A program made the translations under genes and the position numbers. Positions 31,962 through 39,042 of a stretch of DNA of 49,744 bases are shown one piece after another. The notes beneath the pieces were generated by a model, which did no database searches, had not been told where the DNA came from, and was given only the letters and a program-made list of their open reading frames with translations. Each line of letters opens with the position of its first letter. Within the stretch, counting starts at the first letter, position 1. Origin of the DNA: a virus; IMG/VR virus record IMGVR_UViG_3300047325_000097, positions 1 to 49,744 of that record; one strand, written 5' to 3'.

Positions 31962-33446
31962 TTATTCCTCGTCTAAATCTGCACCAATTACAGTCGGTGT
32001 CTTAAGTTTTTCTTTTGCTGAAAACTCATTCATAACTAAATCGAAGATACCATCTTCGTTACGATTCCATTCCTTACGAAAATACTTATGTTCTTTGCCA
32101 GCTAAGTCAGTATAAACATAACGATTTCCATCCTTAGTAATCAATTTTTTTGATTCAAGCATGTCAAACATTCCTGAATACGGATTCATTCCCGTGGAGA
32201 ATGGTATTTGAATTTGTATGTCTTCAAATGGTTTACTGTATCTTGTCTTAGTTATCTTGCATCCTGCTCGAATACCTAATACTTCAGATGTTTTATTACC
32301 GTCTTCATCTTCCTTGAGTTTCAGTTTCTTCATTGCAACAACAATACTCGCTGCATACACCGCACCGGCACCACCACTAGAAATTTGATCAGGATTATAC
32401 GGATCCATTGATGCATAACTATGATTGGTGCATACCATACCTACATTGTAGTTACCAAACATATTCACACAATTTCTGACCAATGCAGTTAATGCCTTTG
32501 GTTTTCTGCCTAAATCTCCCTTAAGATCACCTGCATCAAATTGATTTACATCAGTAGGAGTTAATAACATTCCAAGACTGTCAATAATGAAGAGAACTTT
32601 AGGTCTTTCACCTTCAGGTAATGATTTGTAATCATTCATAAATGTGCTAATTGTTTTAGCTACGTCGTCGATCATACTCATGCTTAGTTTCAGCATTTTG
32701 CCTTCCGAGGTATCTACACCTAATGCCTGTAACCAAGACTCATCGAGTGCATTTTCCGTGTCTATGATAACCGGATAGATTCCGGCTAACTGACAATTTC
32801 TTACTATATTGCCAGAACAAATATAACTTTTGCCACTATTGTGACTAGAAAATCTATCTCCCCAATATCTATGATTGGAATGATCAACGGTAAAATCATA
32901 ACAATATTCTGGTGTTATTTCGGTAACAAGTGTAACTTCGTCATTAATTGACTTTTCAGTTAGTAAACTATCACCAACAACTATTTGTCCGGCTGGTATC
33001 CATTGATCTTGATTTTGTAATAAATGATTTGTTGCACACCTAGTTGACAAACCTGATGCGGTTGATATCTCTACCATCGGCAAAACACCTTTATTAAACC
33101 AATGTGTTATTTTTTGAAATCCGTCAGGTGTATCAATTTCTATATCAAATTGATTCGAATCCCAAAGACTCTTTAATTCTTTTACGGTAACCTCTTTAAT
33201 TTCCATTAATTCTTTATTTTTGATACAAATTCTTACTTTAGCAGACTCGGGCAAACATCCCGATTCCCCAAAAAACATAGATACTTTACCTAGCGGAATA
33301 CCTTTTTTAAAATCTCCACTAATTAAGTAGTTCAATGTATAGTTTCCTGTAGAAACCCAATCAGTAGGATCATTGAATCCGACCGTTAATCCCTCAATAC
33401 TTTTTGTTAAACTTTTTCTAAATTTACTTAAATCTATCGGCCTCAT
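31962..33446 (-). CDS. uvsX: UvsX RecA-like recombinase with mini-intein in the Walker A loop
   Basis: 494 residues, 354 after intein removal, near T4 UvsX. Strand-exchange ATPase. The Walker A motif GESGSGKS is split by the intein after GESG (residue 63). Downstream: PVIIDTENALDESWL, VLFIIDSLGML (Walker B), NVGMVCTNHSYASM and ISSGGAGAVYAAS (loop 2-like region). C-terminal acidic end IGADLDEE. Without splicing the ATPase site cannot form. It lies between gene 32 and uvsY. Confidence 0.93.
   Translation of the reverse strand: MRPIDLSKFRKSLTKSIEGLTVGFNDPTDWVSTGNYTLNYLISGDFKKGIPLGKVSMFFGESGCLPESAKVRICIKNKELMEIKEVTVKELKSLWDSNQFDIEIDTPDGFQKITHWFNKGVLPMVEISTASGLSTRCATNHLLQNQDQWIPAGQIVVGDSLLTEKSINDEVTLVTEITPEYCYDFTVDHSNHRYWGDRFSSHNSGKSYICSGNIVRNCQLAGIYPVIIDTENALDESWLQALGVDTSEGKMLKLSMSMIDDVAKTISTFMNDYKSLPEGERPKVLFIIDSLGMLLTPTDVNQFDAGDLKGDLGRKPKALTALVRNCVNMFGNYNVGMVCTNHSYASMDPYNPDQISSGGAGAVYAASIVVAMKKLKLKEDEDGNKTSEVLGIRAGCKITKTRYSKPFEDIQIQIPFSTGMNPYSGMFDMLESKKLITKDGNRYVYTDLAGKEHKYFRKEWNRNEDGIFDLVMNEFSAKEKLKTPTVIGADLDEE
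32838..33257 (-). other. Mini-intein in UvsX
   Basis: 140 in-frame residues. Block A CLPESAKVRI starts with Cys; block B is GLSTRCATNHLLQ with the His; block F/G has EYCYDFTVDHSNHRYWGD and ends FSSHN, followed by Ser+1 of SGKS. No homing endonuclease domain is present. All expected splice-junction residues are visible. It sits exactly in the P-loop. Confidence 0.92.
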
Positions 33447-33508
33447 GCTGATTCCTTTATTATTTTTATTATCGATTCGATCATTGCAGTTTTTTCCACA
33501 AAAATGCG

Positions 33509-33539
33509 ACCGACCTTTGCTATTTCTAACAAGGTCGGT
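33509..33539 (-). terminator. Terminator after gene 32
   Basis: ACCGACCTT / AAGGTCGGT stem with a 13-nt loop, 16 nt after the gene 32 stop; CATTTTTG follows on the minus strand. It separates gene 32 from uvsX. Confidence 0.65.
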
Positions 33540-33554
33540 AGCTTTAAGCGTTAA

Positions 33555-34571
33555 TTACTTTGATTGACGAGCGCGAATCGCCGCAATTATCTCTTCGGGA
33601 GTTTGGCCTTTTGGCTTGTCACCTACTGCCGGAACAACAGTTTCTACAGATGTAAAAGCTTTTGCTCTTTCAAGAATAGATGATACACCTGCAGAAGGTG
33701 CTACTGGTGCTGCGACAGTATCTTCGTCAGCAGTCTTTACATTATCATAATTCTTCAAACCAGCCGGCTTATAGTATTGAGCAAAGCGTTCTGGATCATA
33801 CGGATCACCATCAACACTAGCAGCAAACATTTCCATAATAATTTCAAGTTGCTTCTGATCTGGCTTCTTAGGTAAAAAGTCGTTAAGTTTAAATAAACCA
33901 AACTTGTCAATTGCAGACATTTCGTCTTGATTGAGTGGACGACTTGTCATACCGCTTACTGCACTCTTCAACCATGAACTTGTATCATAATCTGCATACT
34001 TGCCCTTTGTAGTCTTACGAATATAAAAATCATAACCATTTTGATAATCAGTCGGGCTAAATGCTAGATCCGGGTCCATTAGAATTGCTTTGATCTTATC
34101 AAACACACTTGGGTTGATAATAAATCTACGAATTGGGTTCTCAGGTGTTGTATCTTCCGGGTTAGGATTTGATGGAACAAATCCTTGTAGAATATAACTC
34201 TTCTTGCGCCAGTACTTGCGTGCAAGATCTTCAAGTTGCTTATCCTTCCACCAAGGACGAATCTCAGCTGATATCGGACAAGAATTAGGTGTCCACATAT
34301 CCATGCACGGAACCTTAACTTCTACTTGTCGATTATCTACTTGACCTTTAATACCGTTAAATGGGAGTTTAATAACTAGATTCTCTTCCCAGAAGAAATC
34401 ATTTTTTTCGTTACCATCTGGAAGGAATCTTGCTGTTGCAGTAGTGCCATCTGGGTTGTTCCAAAAAGGATAAACTGCGTTGTCGCTTATAAAGGTGTTC
34501 TTACCTCTATTATCTTTGCGCTCTTGTTGTTCTCTTAGTTTTGCTTGAATTTCTTTTAAATTTAATGCCAT
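33555..34571 (-). CDS. 32: Single-stranded DNA binding protein gp32
   Basis: 338 residues. The basic N-terminal cooperativity segment LKEIQAKLREQQERKDN precedes the OB-fold core (NAVYPFWNNPDGTTATARFL, ENLVIKLPFNGIKG, VPCMDMWTPNSC for the zinc site, ARKYWRKKSYILQGFV, NPIRRFIINPSVFDKI, GYDFYIRKTTKGKYADYDTS). The C-terminal part is a flexible segment with Pro/Ala/Val, less acidic than in T4. It coats single-stranded DNA and recruits replication and recombination proteins. A GATAAATA motif lies about 65 nt upstream, and it is followed by its own terminator. Confidence 0.9.
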   Translation of the reverse strand: MALNLKEIQAKLREQQERKDNRGKNTFISDNAVYPFWNNPDGTTATARFLPDGNEKNDFFWEENLVIKLPFNGIKGQVDNRQVEVKVPCMDMWTPNSCPISAEIRPWWKDKQLEDLARKYWRKKSYILQGFVPSNPNPEDTTPENPIRRFIINPSVFDKIKAILMDPDLAFSPTDYQNGYDFYIRKTTKGKYADYDTSSWLKSAVSGMTSRPLNQDEMSAIDKFGLFKLNDFLPKKPDQKQLEIIMEMFAASVDGDPYDPERFAQYYKPAGLKNYDNVKTADEDTVAAPVAPSAGVSSILERAKAFTSVETVVPAVGDKPKGQTPEEIIAAIRARQSK

Positions 34572-34635
34572 TATATTTTTCCTATATATTTTTATGATAG
34601 CTCATATACTTCACGTATCTTTTTGCTAACGTTCT

Positions 34636-34643
34636 TATTTATC
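34636..34643 (-). promoter_or_regulatory. GATAAATA upstream of gene 32
   Basis: Minus-strand GATAAATAAG, 64 nt before ATG 34571, leaving room for a leader of the kind through which T4 gp32 represses its own translation. Confidence 0.45.
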
Positions 34644-34739
34644 TATGTTGTTGGATATAGGCGGCATTATTCAATATTATTTTTTAAATATTTTGATTTC
34701 TATGTGATGGTAAATATTGTATACCTAATTTAGGAACAG

Positions 34740-35075
34740 ATGATGCTAGCATATTTCAAAACAATAGGCTTACAATTTGATGAGTTGCTATGTGCAATTC
34801 TGTTCGGTGTTATGAACACTACAATATCAATGCATGTTGCGCTGGAAATGCAAGCCGGAAAGAAGTGGGCTTGTTTGTTTTGTGATTTGTTATCTTTGCT
34901 AGTACAGCGTAATCATTGTCAGGATCAATTGGATAATGTACCTATGTCGACAGGTAATTATATACGAGCATTTATCGCATTGTTGGTGCTTGCTGTAATT
35001 ATATTAGTGCCAATTATTAATGTAGGTTCTATTATGGTTACGTTTATTTGGAATGAACTTGCCAAAATTATGTAG
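34740..35075 (+). CDS. Small membrane-associated hypothetical protein
   Basis: 111 residues; AGGA lies before ATG ATG. Hydrophobic C-terminal segment at about 86-105 (FIALLVLAVIILVPIINVGS), probably one transmembrane helix; several Cys in the middle (CLFCDLLSLL, NHCQDQLD). Function unknown. Plus-strand, divergent from gene 32. Confidence 0.5.
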   Translation: MMLAYFKTIGLQFDELLCAILFGVMNTTISMHVALEMQAGKKWACLFCDLLSLLVQRNHCQDQLDNVPMSTGNYIRAFIALLVLAVIILVPIINVGSIMVTFIWNELAKIM

Positions 35076-35094
35076 CGCATTACCGCTGAGCGGG

Positions 35095-35208
35095 CTACGC
35101 CATAAAGATTAAAAATAGAATCAGCAACCATACTCCAGATCGTACCGGAGTACGTAACTCACCTGAAAAGTACAATGCAAGAAAAATAATTGCCAGAAAA
35201 TATAACAT
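35095..35208 (-). CDS. Possible 37-residue membrane peptide
   Basis: ATG 35208 to TAG 35095. Two hydrophobic segments, MLYFLAIIFLALYFSG and VWLLILFLIFMA, flank a short basic loop (ELRTPVRS). Typical of tiny phage membrane proteins. The Shine-Dalgarno is weak (GAG), so it is only a candidate. Nothing else is seen in 35076-35346 except the promoter below. Confidence 0.35.
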   Translation of the reverse strand: MLYFLAIIFLALYFSGELRTPVRSGVWLLILFLIFMA

Positions 35209-35279
35209 GCTCGTATTATGTTGAATTTACATAATTAATGTCAATTCATTGAAAATTGTTAATTTTTGTAATATTTTGG

Positions 35280-35307
35280 TTGACATAACATCGTTCGATG
35301 CTATTAT
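35280..35307 (+). promoter_or_regulatory. Host-type sigma-70 promoter
   Basis: TTGACA at 35280-35285 and TATTAT at 35302-35307 with a 16-nt spacer, 39 nt before ATG 35347. A perfect -35 and good -10 suggest an early promoter for the small plus-strand genes 35347-36101. Confidence 0.65.
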
Positions 35308-35346
35308 TCAGTTGTAATTCAAGCAAAACTAAATTAAGGATGCATA

Positions 35347-35520
35347 ATGACTTATAAAGTACATGTTGCAATGAATCCAGAAAATATCTCCAATTGGCAC
35401 GTTTTGGATAACTTTTTGGATGAATCTCTGGCTGAACGCGCTGCCCGTGCTTTTGTTGATGCAAACCCGGGCGCGGACTTTGTTATTGAGCCCGAAGATA
35501 GGGACGAAATAAGGATTTAA
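35347..35520 (+). CDS. Small hypothetical protein under an early-type promoter
   Basis: 57 residues with AAGGA 7 nt before ATG. It reads MTYKVHVAMNPENISNWHVL, then a helix LAERAARAFVDANPG and an acidic end (EPEDRDEIRI). Likely a small alpha/beta protein; early expression and small size suit a host-takeover role, but function is unknown. GC content is locally higher than around it. Confidence 0.6.
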   Translation: MTYKVHVAMNPENISNWHVLDNFLDESLAERAARAFVDANPGADFVIEPEDRDEIRI

Positions 35521-35583
35521 CCCTGCTTTGGAAAGATATGGCTGTTGAGATCATCCATAATCAGCAAATTTGTACGGATTCTA

Positions 35584-35793
35584 ATGCACAAAATCTCGGA
35601 TAAAACTCACGAAATAAAATACACAATACACAAAGTAGCTAGTAGTTATCTTACACATTCTCATGTTATAATCAAGGAGACGAACAAATCTTTATGTGGT
35701 AAAGATGCTACAAGGTGGAATAAAGCGGACTGGACAACTACACGAGAGGTTAAGTGCTTGCGTTGCAAACGTGTAATGGGCGAAGCAATTTAA
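35584..35793 (+). CDS. Small Cys-containing hypothetical protein
   Basis: 69 residues from ATG 35584; a TTG at 35545 is the longer alternative. It contains LCGKDATRW and VKCLRCKRVMGEA; C plus CxxC suggests a small zinc-binding knuckle. A 21-codon frame at 35537-35602 overlaps it and is probably not a gene. Second in the early-type cluster. Confidence 0.5.
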   Translation: MHKISDKTHEIKYTIHKVASSYLTHSHVIIKETNKSLCGKDATRWNKADWTTTREVKCLRCKRVMGEAI

Positions 35794-35804
35794 TAGGTAT
35801 AAAA

Positions 35805-36101
35805 ATGCCACTTACAGAATCGGATCTGCCAACTGAAATTGCCAAAGTATTAAAAAACGGAGTTGAGCTTAAATGGCAAGAACTTACGGTTATTATTAGC
35901 TCCGCCCTTTTTAAAGACACGTGCGAAATCATTGCTACAAAAAAAGCAATGATGTATGAAGCAGATATATTTGAGTTTGCTGAAACTTTGAGAAAAACCG
36001 TTACTGAAAACTATAAAAAGATCGAGTCCGGTAAGTTTAAACAATCATTGATGGACGATTTTGTATTAGATCTATGTATCTTACATGTCCTGGCTAATTA
36101 A
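35805..36101 (+). CDS. Small conserved hypothetical, longer paralogue of 826-1041
   Basis: 98 residues from ATG 35805 (MPLTESDLPTE) with TAGG before it. Two helical parts; the second (IFEFAETLRKTVTENYKKIE, SLMDDFVLDLCILHVLAN) is shared with the protein at 826. Function unknown; probably early. Confidence 0.6.
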   Translation: MPLTESDLPTEIAKVLKNGVELKWQELTVIISSALFKDTCEIIATKKAMMYEADIFEFAETLRKTVTENYKKIESGKFKQSLMDDFVLDLCILHVLAN

Positions 36102-36106
36102 ACCGT

Positions 36107-36589
36107 TCATAGGTGATAAACGGCTTGTACTATCAATGGTTCTCTTGCGTAAGCTTCGGCTTCCCATGGTAATTCTTTATATTTCTTGTTCTTTAACATT
36201 GATCCGGAATTAAATTCTGTTGTACCATTGCTATCCTTCCAATAAAAAATAGAAGTACGTTTATTAATTGCTTTAGCTTGTAGTATGCCATTATTAAATT
36301 GTTCAGCATGAACCATTTCGTGACATATTGTACTTAATATCGATCTTACATGATGTCTTCTTGGATCAATTTCAATTGTATTATTATCAAAATCAAATTG
36401 CCCATCAGCATGTTCTCTGCCTAATTTCTTAAATAAAATTTTAGTTGATTGATTATTCATAAACAATCTTATGTCATTTACACCAGATATAATTCTTTCT
36501 ATATGAAGGCTATTTGCTAATTTACTTTTTGAATCAATTAGTAATTTATTTTCTGCAAATATATTTGGTCCAATAGATTTAATCCGCAA
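36107..36589 (-). CDS. HExxH zinc metallopeptidase-like protein
   Basis: 160 residues, apparently starting at TTG 36589. The metal site ICHEMVHAEQF (HExxH, about 89-93) is followed about 45 residues later by LPWEAEAYARE, which supplies a likely third ligand Glu, as in small SprT/WLM-like or gluzincin-type phage peptidases. Upstream DGQFDFDNNTIEIDPRRHH fits the preceding beta strands. It is 20 nt downstream of the RimK-like ligase gene, so the two are probably cotranscribed. Substrate unknown. Confidence 0.7.
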   Translation of the reverse strand: MRIKSIGPNIFAENKLLIDSKSKLANSLHIERIISGVNDIRLFMNNQSTKILFKKLGREHADGQFDFDNNTIEIDPRRHHVRSILSTICHEMVHAEQFNNGILQAKAINKRTSIFYWKDSNGTTEFNSGSMLKNKKYKELPWEAEAYAREPLIVQAVYHL

Positions 36590-36609
36590 TTTCTAATACT
36601 CAATTATTT

Positions 36610-37509
36610 TTATTTTCTTTGAGTATTAATTCTGCTCAAACAATAATCAATAATTTCTTTGGCTACGTTAATACCAGTTGCTTGTTCAAAACCAAAAAAT
36701 CCGGGGGCAGAATTTGCCTCACAAATTTTGAATCCGTTTTTATCAAAAAGTAAATCGATACCTGCAATTTCTAACCCAAGTGTAGAAGCTGCTTGTAATG
36801 CGATAGATTCTATTTCGGTGGTTAGGTTAAATGGTAGAGCCTCACCACCTCTGGAAATATTAGCTTTAAATCCGCCATCGTTATTTTTTCGAAGCATGGC
36901 TCCTAAGCATCTATCACCTATTACAATTATTCTAAGGTCTTGCCCTGCTTTATGGTCAACATATTCCTGAATTAATAAATGCGACTCACTATTCAAACTA
37001 TGTACTAACTCCATTAAATCTTTAAAAGACTGCGGATCTTGGCTAAGGTGAACTCCTAACCCATATGAACCAGAAAGTACTTTAATTACACATGGAAATT
37101 TTATCTGTTGTGCTACCAATTCTACATTAACCGGATGTTTTACCAGCATTGTTTTTGGAATCGGCAAACCAATTTGGTGAAGCACCTGGTGAGTATGAAG
37201 TTTATCTTTTACAATATCTATGCTTGTGCTGTTATTGATAGTCATTACACCACAACGTTCTAATTGACGTAAAATCGCTAAAGAAAAATAGCCTGTTCCA
37301 CTACCTGTTCTAGTAACAACTACATCGGGTAATGACGTTTTGGATCCATTAAATCTAATACTATTTCTGTCTTCTTTATTTACAATGACATCGATATTAT
37401 CTGTAATTGCTACATCAGCATTAACACCAATGGTTTTGCATTCGTGTAACAGTCGCTGGGTTTCCCAGTCGGTCTTTGCATTTTTCCGAGTGATCCAAAG
37501 TTTTGTCAT
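36610..37509 (-). CDS. rimK: RimK-like ATP-grasp ligase
   Basis: 299 residues, the length of E. coli RimK. ATP-grasp features: DIVKDKLHTHQVLHQIGLPI, FPCVIKVLSGSYGLGVHLSQ, LLIQEYVDHKAGQDLRIIVI, KANISRGGEALPF, IAGIDLLFDKNGFKICEANS and PGFFGFEQATGINV. RimK adds glutamates to the C-terminus of ribosomal protein S6; other members make peptide-like bonds on small molecules. The target here may be a ribosomal, virion or small-molecule substrate. Confidence 0.85.
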   Translation of the reverse strand: MTKLWITRKNAKTDWETQRLLHECKTIGVNADVAITDNIDVIVNKEDRNSIRFNGSKTSLPDVVVTRTGSGTGYFSLAILRQLERCGVMTINNSTSIDIVKDKLHTHQVLHQIGLPIPKTMLVKHPVNVELVAQQIKFPCVIKVLSGSYGLGVHLSQDPQSFKDLMELVHSLNSESHLLIQEYVDHKAGQDLRIIVIGDRCLGAMLRKNNDGGFKANISRGGEALPFNLTTEIESIALQAASTLGLEIAGIDLLFDKNGFKICEANSAPGFFGFEQATGINVAKEIIDYCLSRINTQRK

Positions 37510-37537
37510 GATTAGTTCCGTGCCGTATGTGGCCCAA

Positions 37538-37545
37538 TATTTATC
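37538..37545 (-). promoter_or_regulatory. GATAAATA before the RimK-like gene
   Basis: Minus-strand GATAAATATTG, 28 nt before ATG 37509; one of a back-to-back pair with the plus-strand motif at 37555. Confidence 0.6.
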
Positions 37546-37554
37546 TTAGCAATG

Positions 37555-37562
37555 GATAAATA
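37555..37562 (+). promoter_or_regulatory. GATAAATA immediately before the nucleotidyltransferase gene
   Basis: GATAAATA followed by ATTC and ATG 37567; no Shine-Dalgarno. The back-to-back partner at 37538 has a normal leader, so the two arms differ. Confidence 0.5.
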
Positions 37563-37566
37563 ATTC

Positions 37567-38310
37567 ATGGTACAGAACTCAAAATTGAAAATAAATTTTA
37601 AAGATTTTAGCAAAGTTTTTAGTCCGGCTGTCACCGAAGTTATCGAAGCAACCAGAAAATACGGGTTTGAGATACGAGTTGTTGGCGGCGCCGTTCGTGA
37701 TTTTGTGATAGGAAATCCACCAAGAGATATTGATTTTGCTACCACTGCCGAACCAGCTGAATTAATTTATATCTATAATAAATCCGGTATTACGTTTGAT
37801 GCCGGCGGCATTATACACGGAACCGTTAAAGCTAAAATAAATGGCGAAACAATTGACGTAACTAGTTTGAACTATAGAATAACATCAGCAAATAATACTA
37901 TATCTATCAGCCATACTATTGACTGGGATCAAGATGCTAAGAATAGAGATTTAACTATTAACAGTTTAAGTTTAGATCTAGATGGCAACATTTATGATTA
38001 TCTTGGCGGAGTAAAAGATATTAAGAATCAACTTATTAAGTTTTGTCCAAACCCCCAAGAAAAAATTGAGCATGATCCAAACATGATTATGCGTTGGTTC
38101 AAAGCATTAGGATTCTTTCCTAATCCAATTTGGTTAAGAAAAGATTGGGATGTTATAAAAGAAAATATTCATCTATTAGATGAAATTGCTGATGACGATC
38201 GTACTAAATTGGGATTAGCTAGTATAATGACACATAGAAATAGTCAAAAGATTTTGAAGATTATGTGTGCAATGGGTGCCAACAAGTATTTAAATTTGGA
38301 TTGCGAATGA
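37567..38310 (+). CDS. CCA-adding enzyme / poly(A) polymerase-type nucleotidyltransferase, short
   Basis: 247 residues. Class II nucleotidyltransferase head: IRVVGGAVRDFVIGNPPRDI with DIDFATTAEP (GG and DxD motifs, about 38-62), GTVKAKINGETIDVTSL (third Asp), then DWDQDAKNRDLTINSLSLDL and YDYLGGVKDIKNQLIKF. A short neck follows (MIMRWFKALGFFPNP). Bacterial CCA enzymes are 370-450 residues, so body and tail are missing. It could add CCA to tRNA 3' ends or A tails to RNA. The next gene overlaps as ATGA. Confidence 0.85.
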   Translation: MVQNSKLKINFKDFSKVFSPAVTEVIEATRKYGFEIRVVGGAVRDFVIGNPPRDIDFATTAEPAELIYIYNKSGITFDAGGIIHGTVKAKINGETIDVTSLNYRITSANNTISISHTIDWDQDAKNRDLTINSLSLDLDGNIYDYLGGVKDIKNQLIKFCPNPQEKIEHDPNMIMRWFKALGFFPNPIWLRKDWDVIKENIHLLDEIADDDRTKLGLASIMTHRNSQKILKIMCAMGANKYLNLDCE

Positions 38311-39005
38311 AAGATGAAATTGGTATGAATCTTCCGGAAGTCAGAAAAATTTTACACAACTATTTTGAGATTACATCAGGCAGAACAACATTAACTAATA
38401 ATTTTGTAAATGTTATTTGTTCAGATTCTAACCACTCTGCCAAAATAAGACTTGGTGTAAAAATATCAGAAATTCCATTAAAATTTGGTGTGGTTGATGG
38501 TGATTTTTTATGTTATGATAAGGCATTAACTTCGTTAAAAAATTCACCAAGAATAGTTAATGGACAATTTAATTGCTCAAAAAATCCTGCATTGACAAAC
38601 TTTGATGGTGCACCTGATTCGGTTACATATTTCTTCTGTCAGACTTCTGGAATAACCTCATTGGCAGGTTCGCCTAAAATAGGCATAAGATTTGATGTTT
38701 CGGACAACAAATATTTATATAATGGTGCACCGGACCATTATGACGATTTTTTTTGTTCAAGTCCGTACCTTACGTCATTAGAAGGATTACCACAAAACGT
38801 AAAAAATATTAGGTTAAGATATACCAGAAAATTACCAATGCTGCGTCTTATAATGTCAAAAGCAAAAATAACTTATATTATGGATGATAGATTTGCTACA
38901 AGGATAATCAACAAATATAGAGAAGGTCCCCACACCAAATCAGCAATACTTGCATGTCAAAAAGAATTAATTGACAATGATTTAATACAAAACGCAGGTT
39001 GGTAA
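38307..39005 (+). CDS. LRR-like repeat protein with QNAGW tail (plus-strand member)
   Basis: 232 residues from ATG 38307, overlapping the upstream stop as ATGA. Same plan: LPEVRKILHNYFEITSGRTT and IPLKFGVVDGDFLCYD, about five repeats (LTSLKNSPRIVNGQFNCSKN, LTNFDGAPDSVTYFFCQTSG, ITSLAGSPKIGIRFDVSDN, LTSLEGLPQNVKNIRLRYT), cap LPMLRLIMS and tail KSAILACQKELIDNDLIQNAGW. It is the only family member here on the plus strand and next to the glycan island. Confidence 0.75.
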   Translation: MKDEIGMNLPEVRKILHNYFEITSGRTTLTNNFVNVICSDSNHSAKIRLGVKISEIPLKFGVVDGDFLCYDKALTSLKNSPRIVNGQFNCSKNPALTNFDGAPDSVTYFFCQTSGITSLAGSPKIGIRFDVSDNKYLYNGAPDHYDDFFCSSPYLTSLEGLPQNVKNIRLRYTRKLPMLRLIMSKAKITYIMDDRFATRIINKYREGPHTKSAILACQKELIDNDLIQNAGW

Positions 39006-39030
39006 TATAGATATTTAAAAATATAGCTCA

Positions 39031-39036
39031 TATACT
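39031..39036 (+). promoter_or_regulatory. -10-like TATACT six nt before ATG
   Basis: TATACT followed by ATATAC and ATG 39043; no Shine-Dalgarno. Leaderless-type context. Confidence 0.35.
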
Positions 39037-39042
39037 ATATAC

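Noticed and set aside
33145-33165. GATTCGAATCC resembling a tRNA T-loop
   Set aside because: It is coding sequence inside the UvsX intein and no cloverleaf can be drawn around it.
35537-35602. 21-codon frame MAVEIIHNQQICTDSNAQNLG
   Set aside because: Very short and overlapped by the 35584 gene; a GGAAAG precedes it, but support is too weak.
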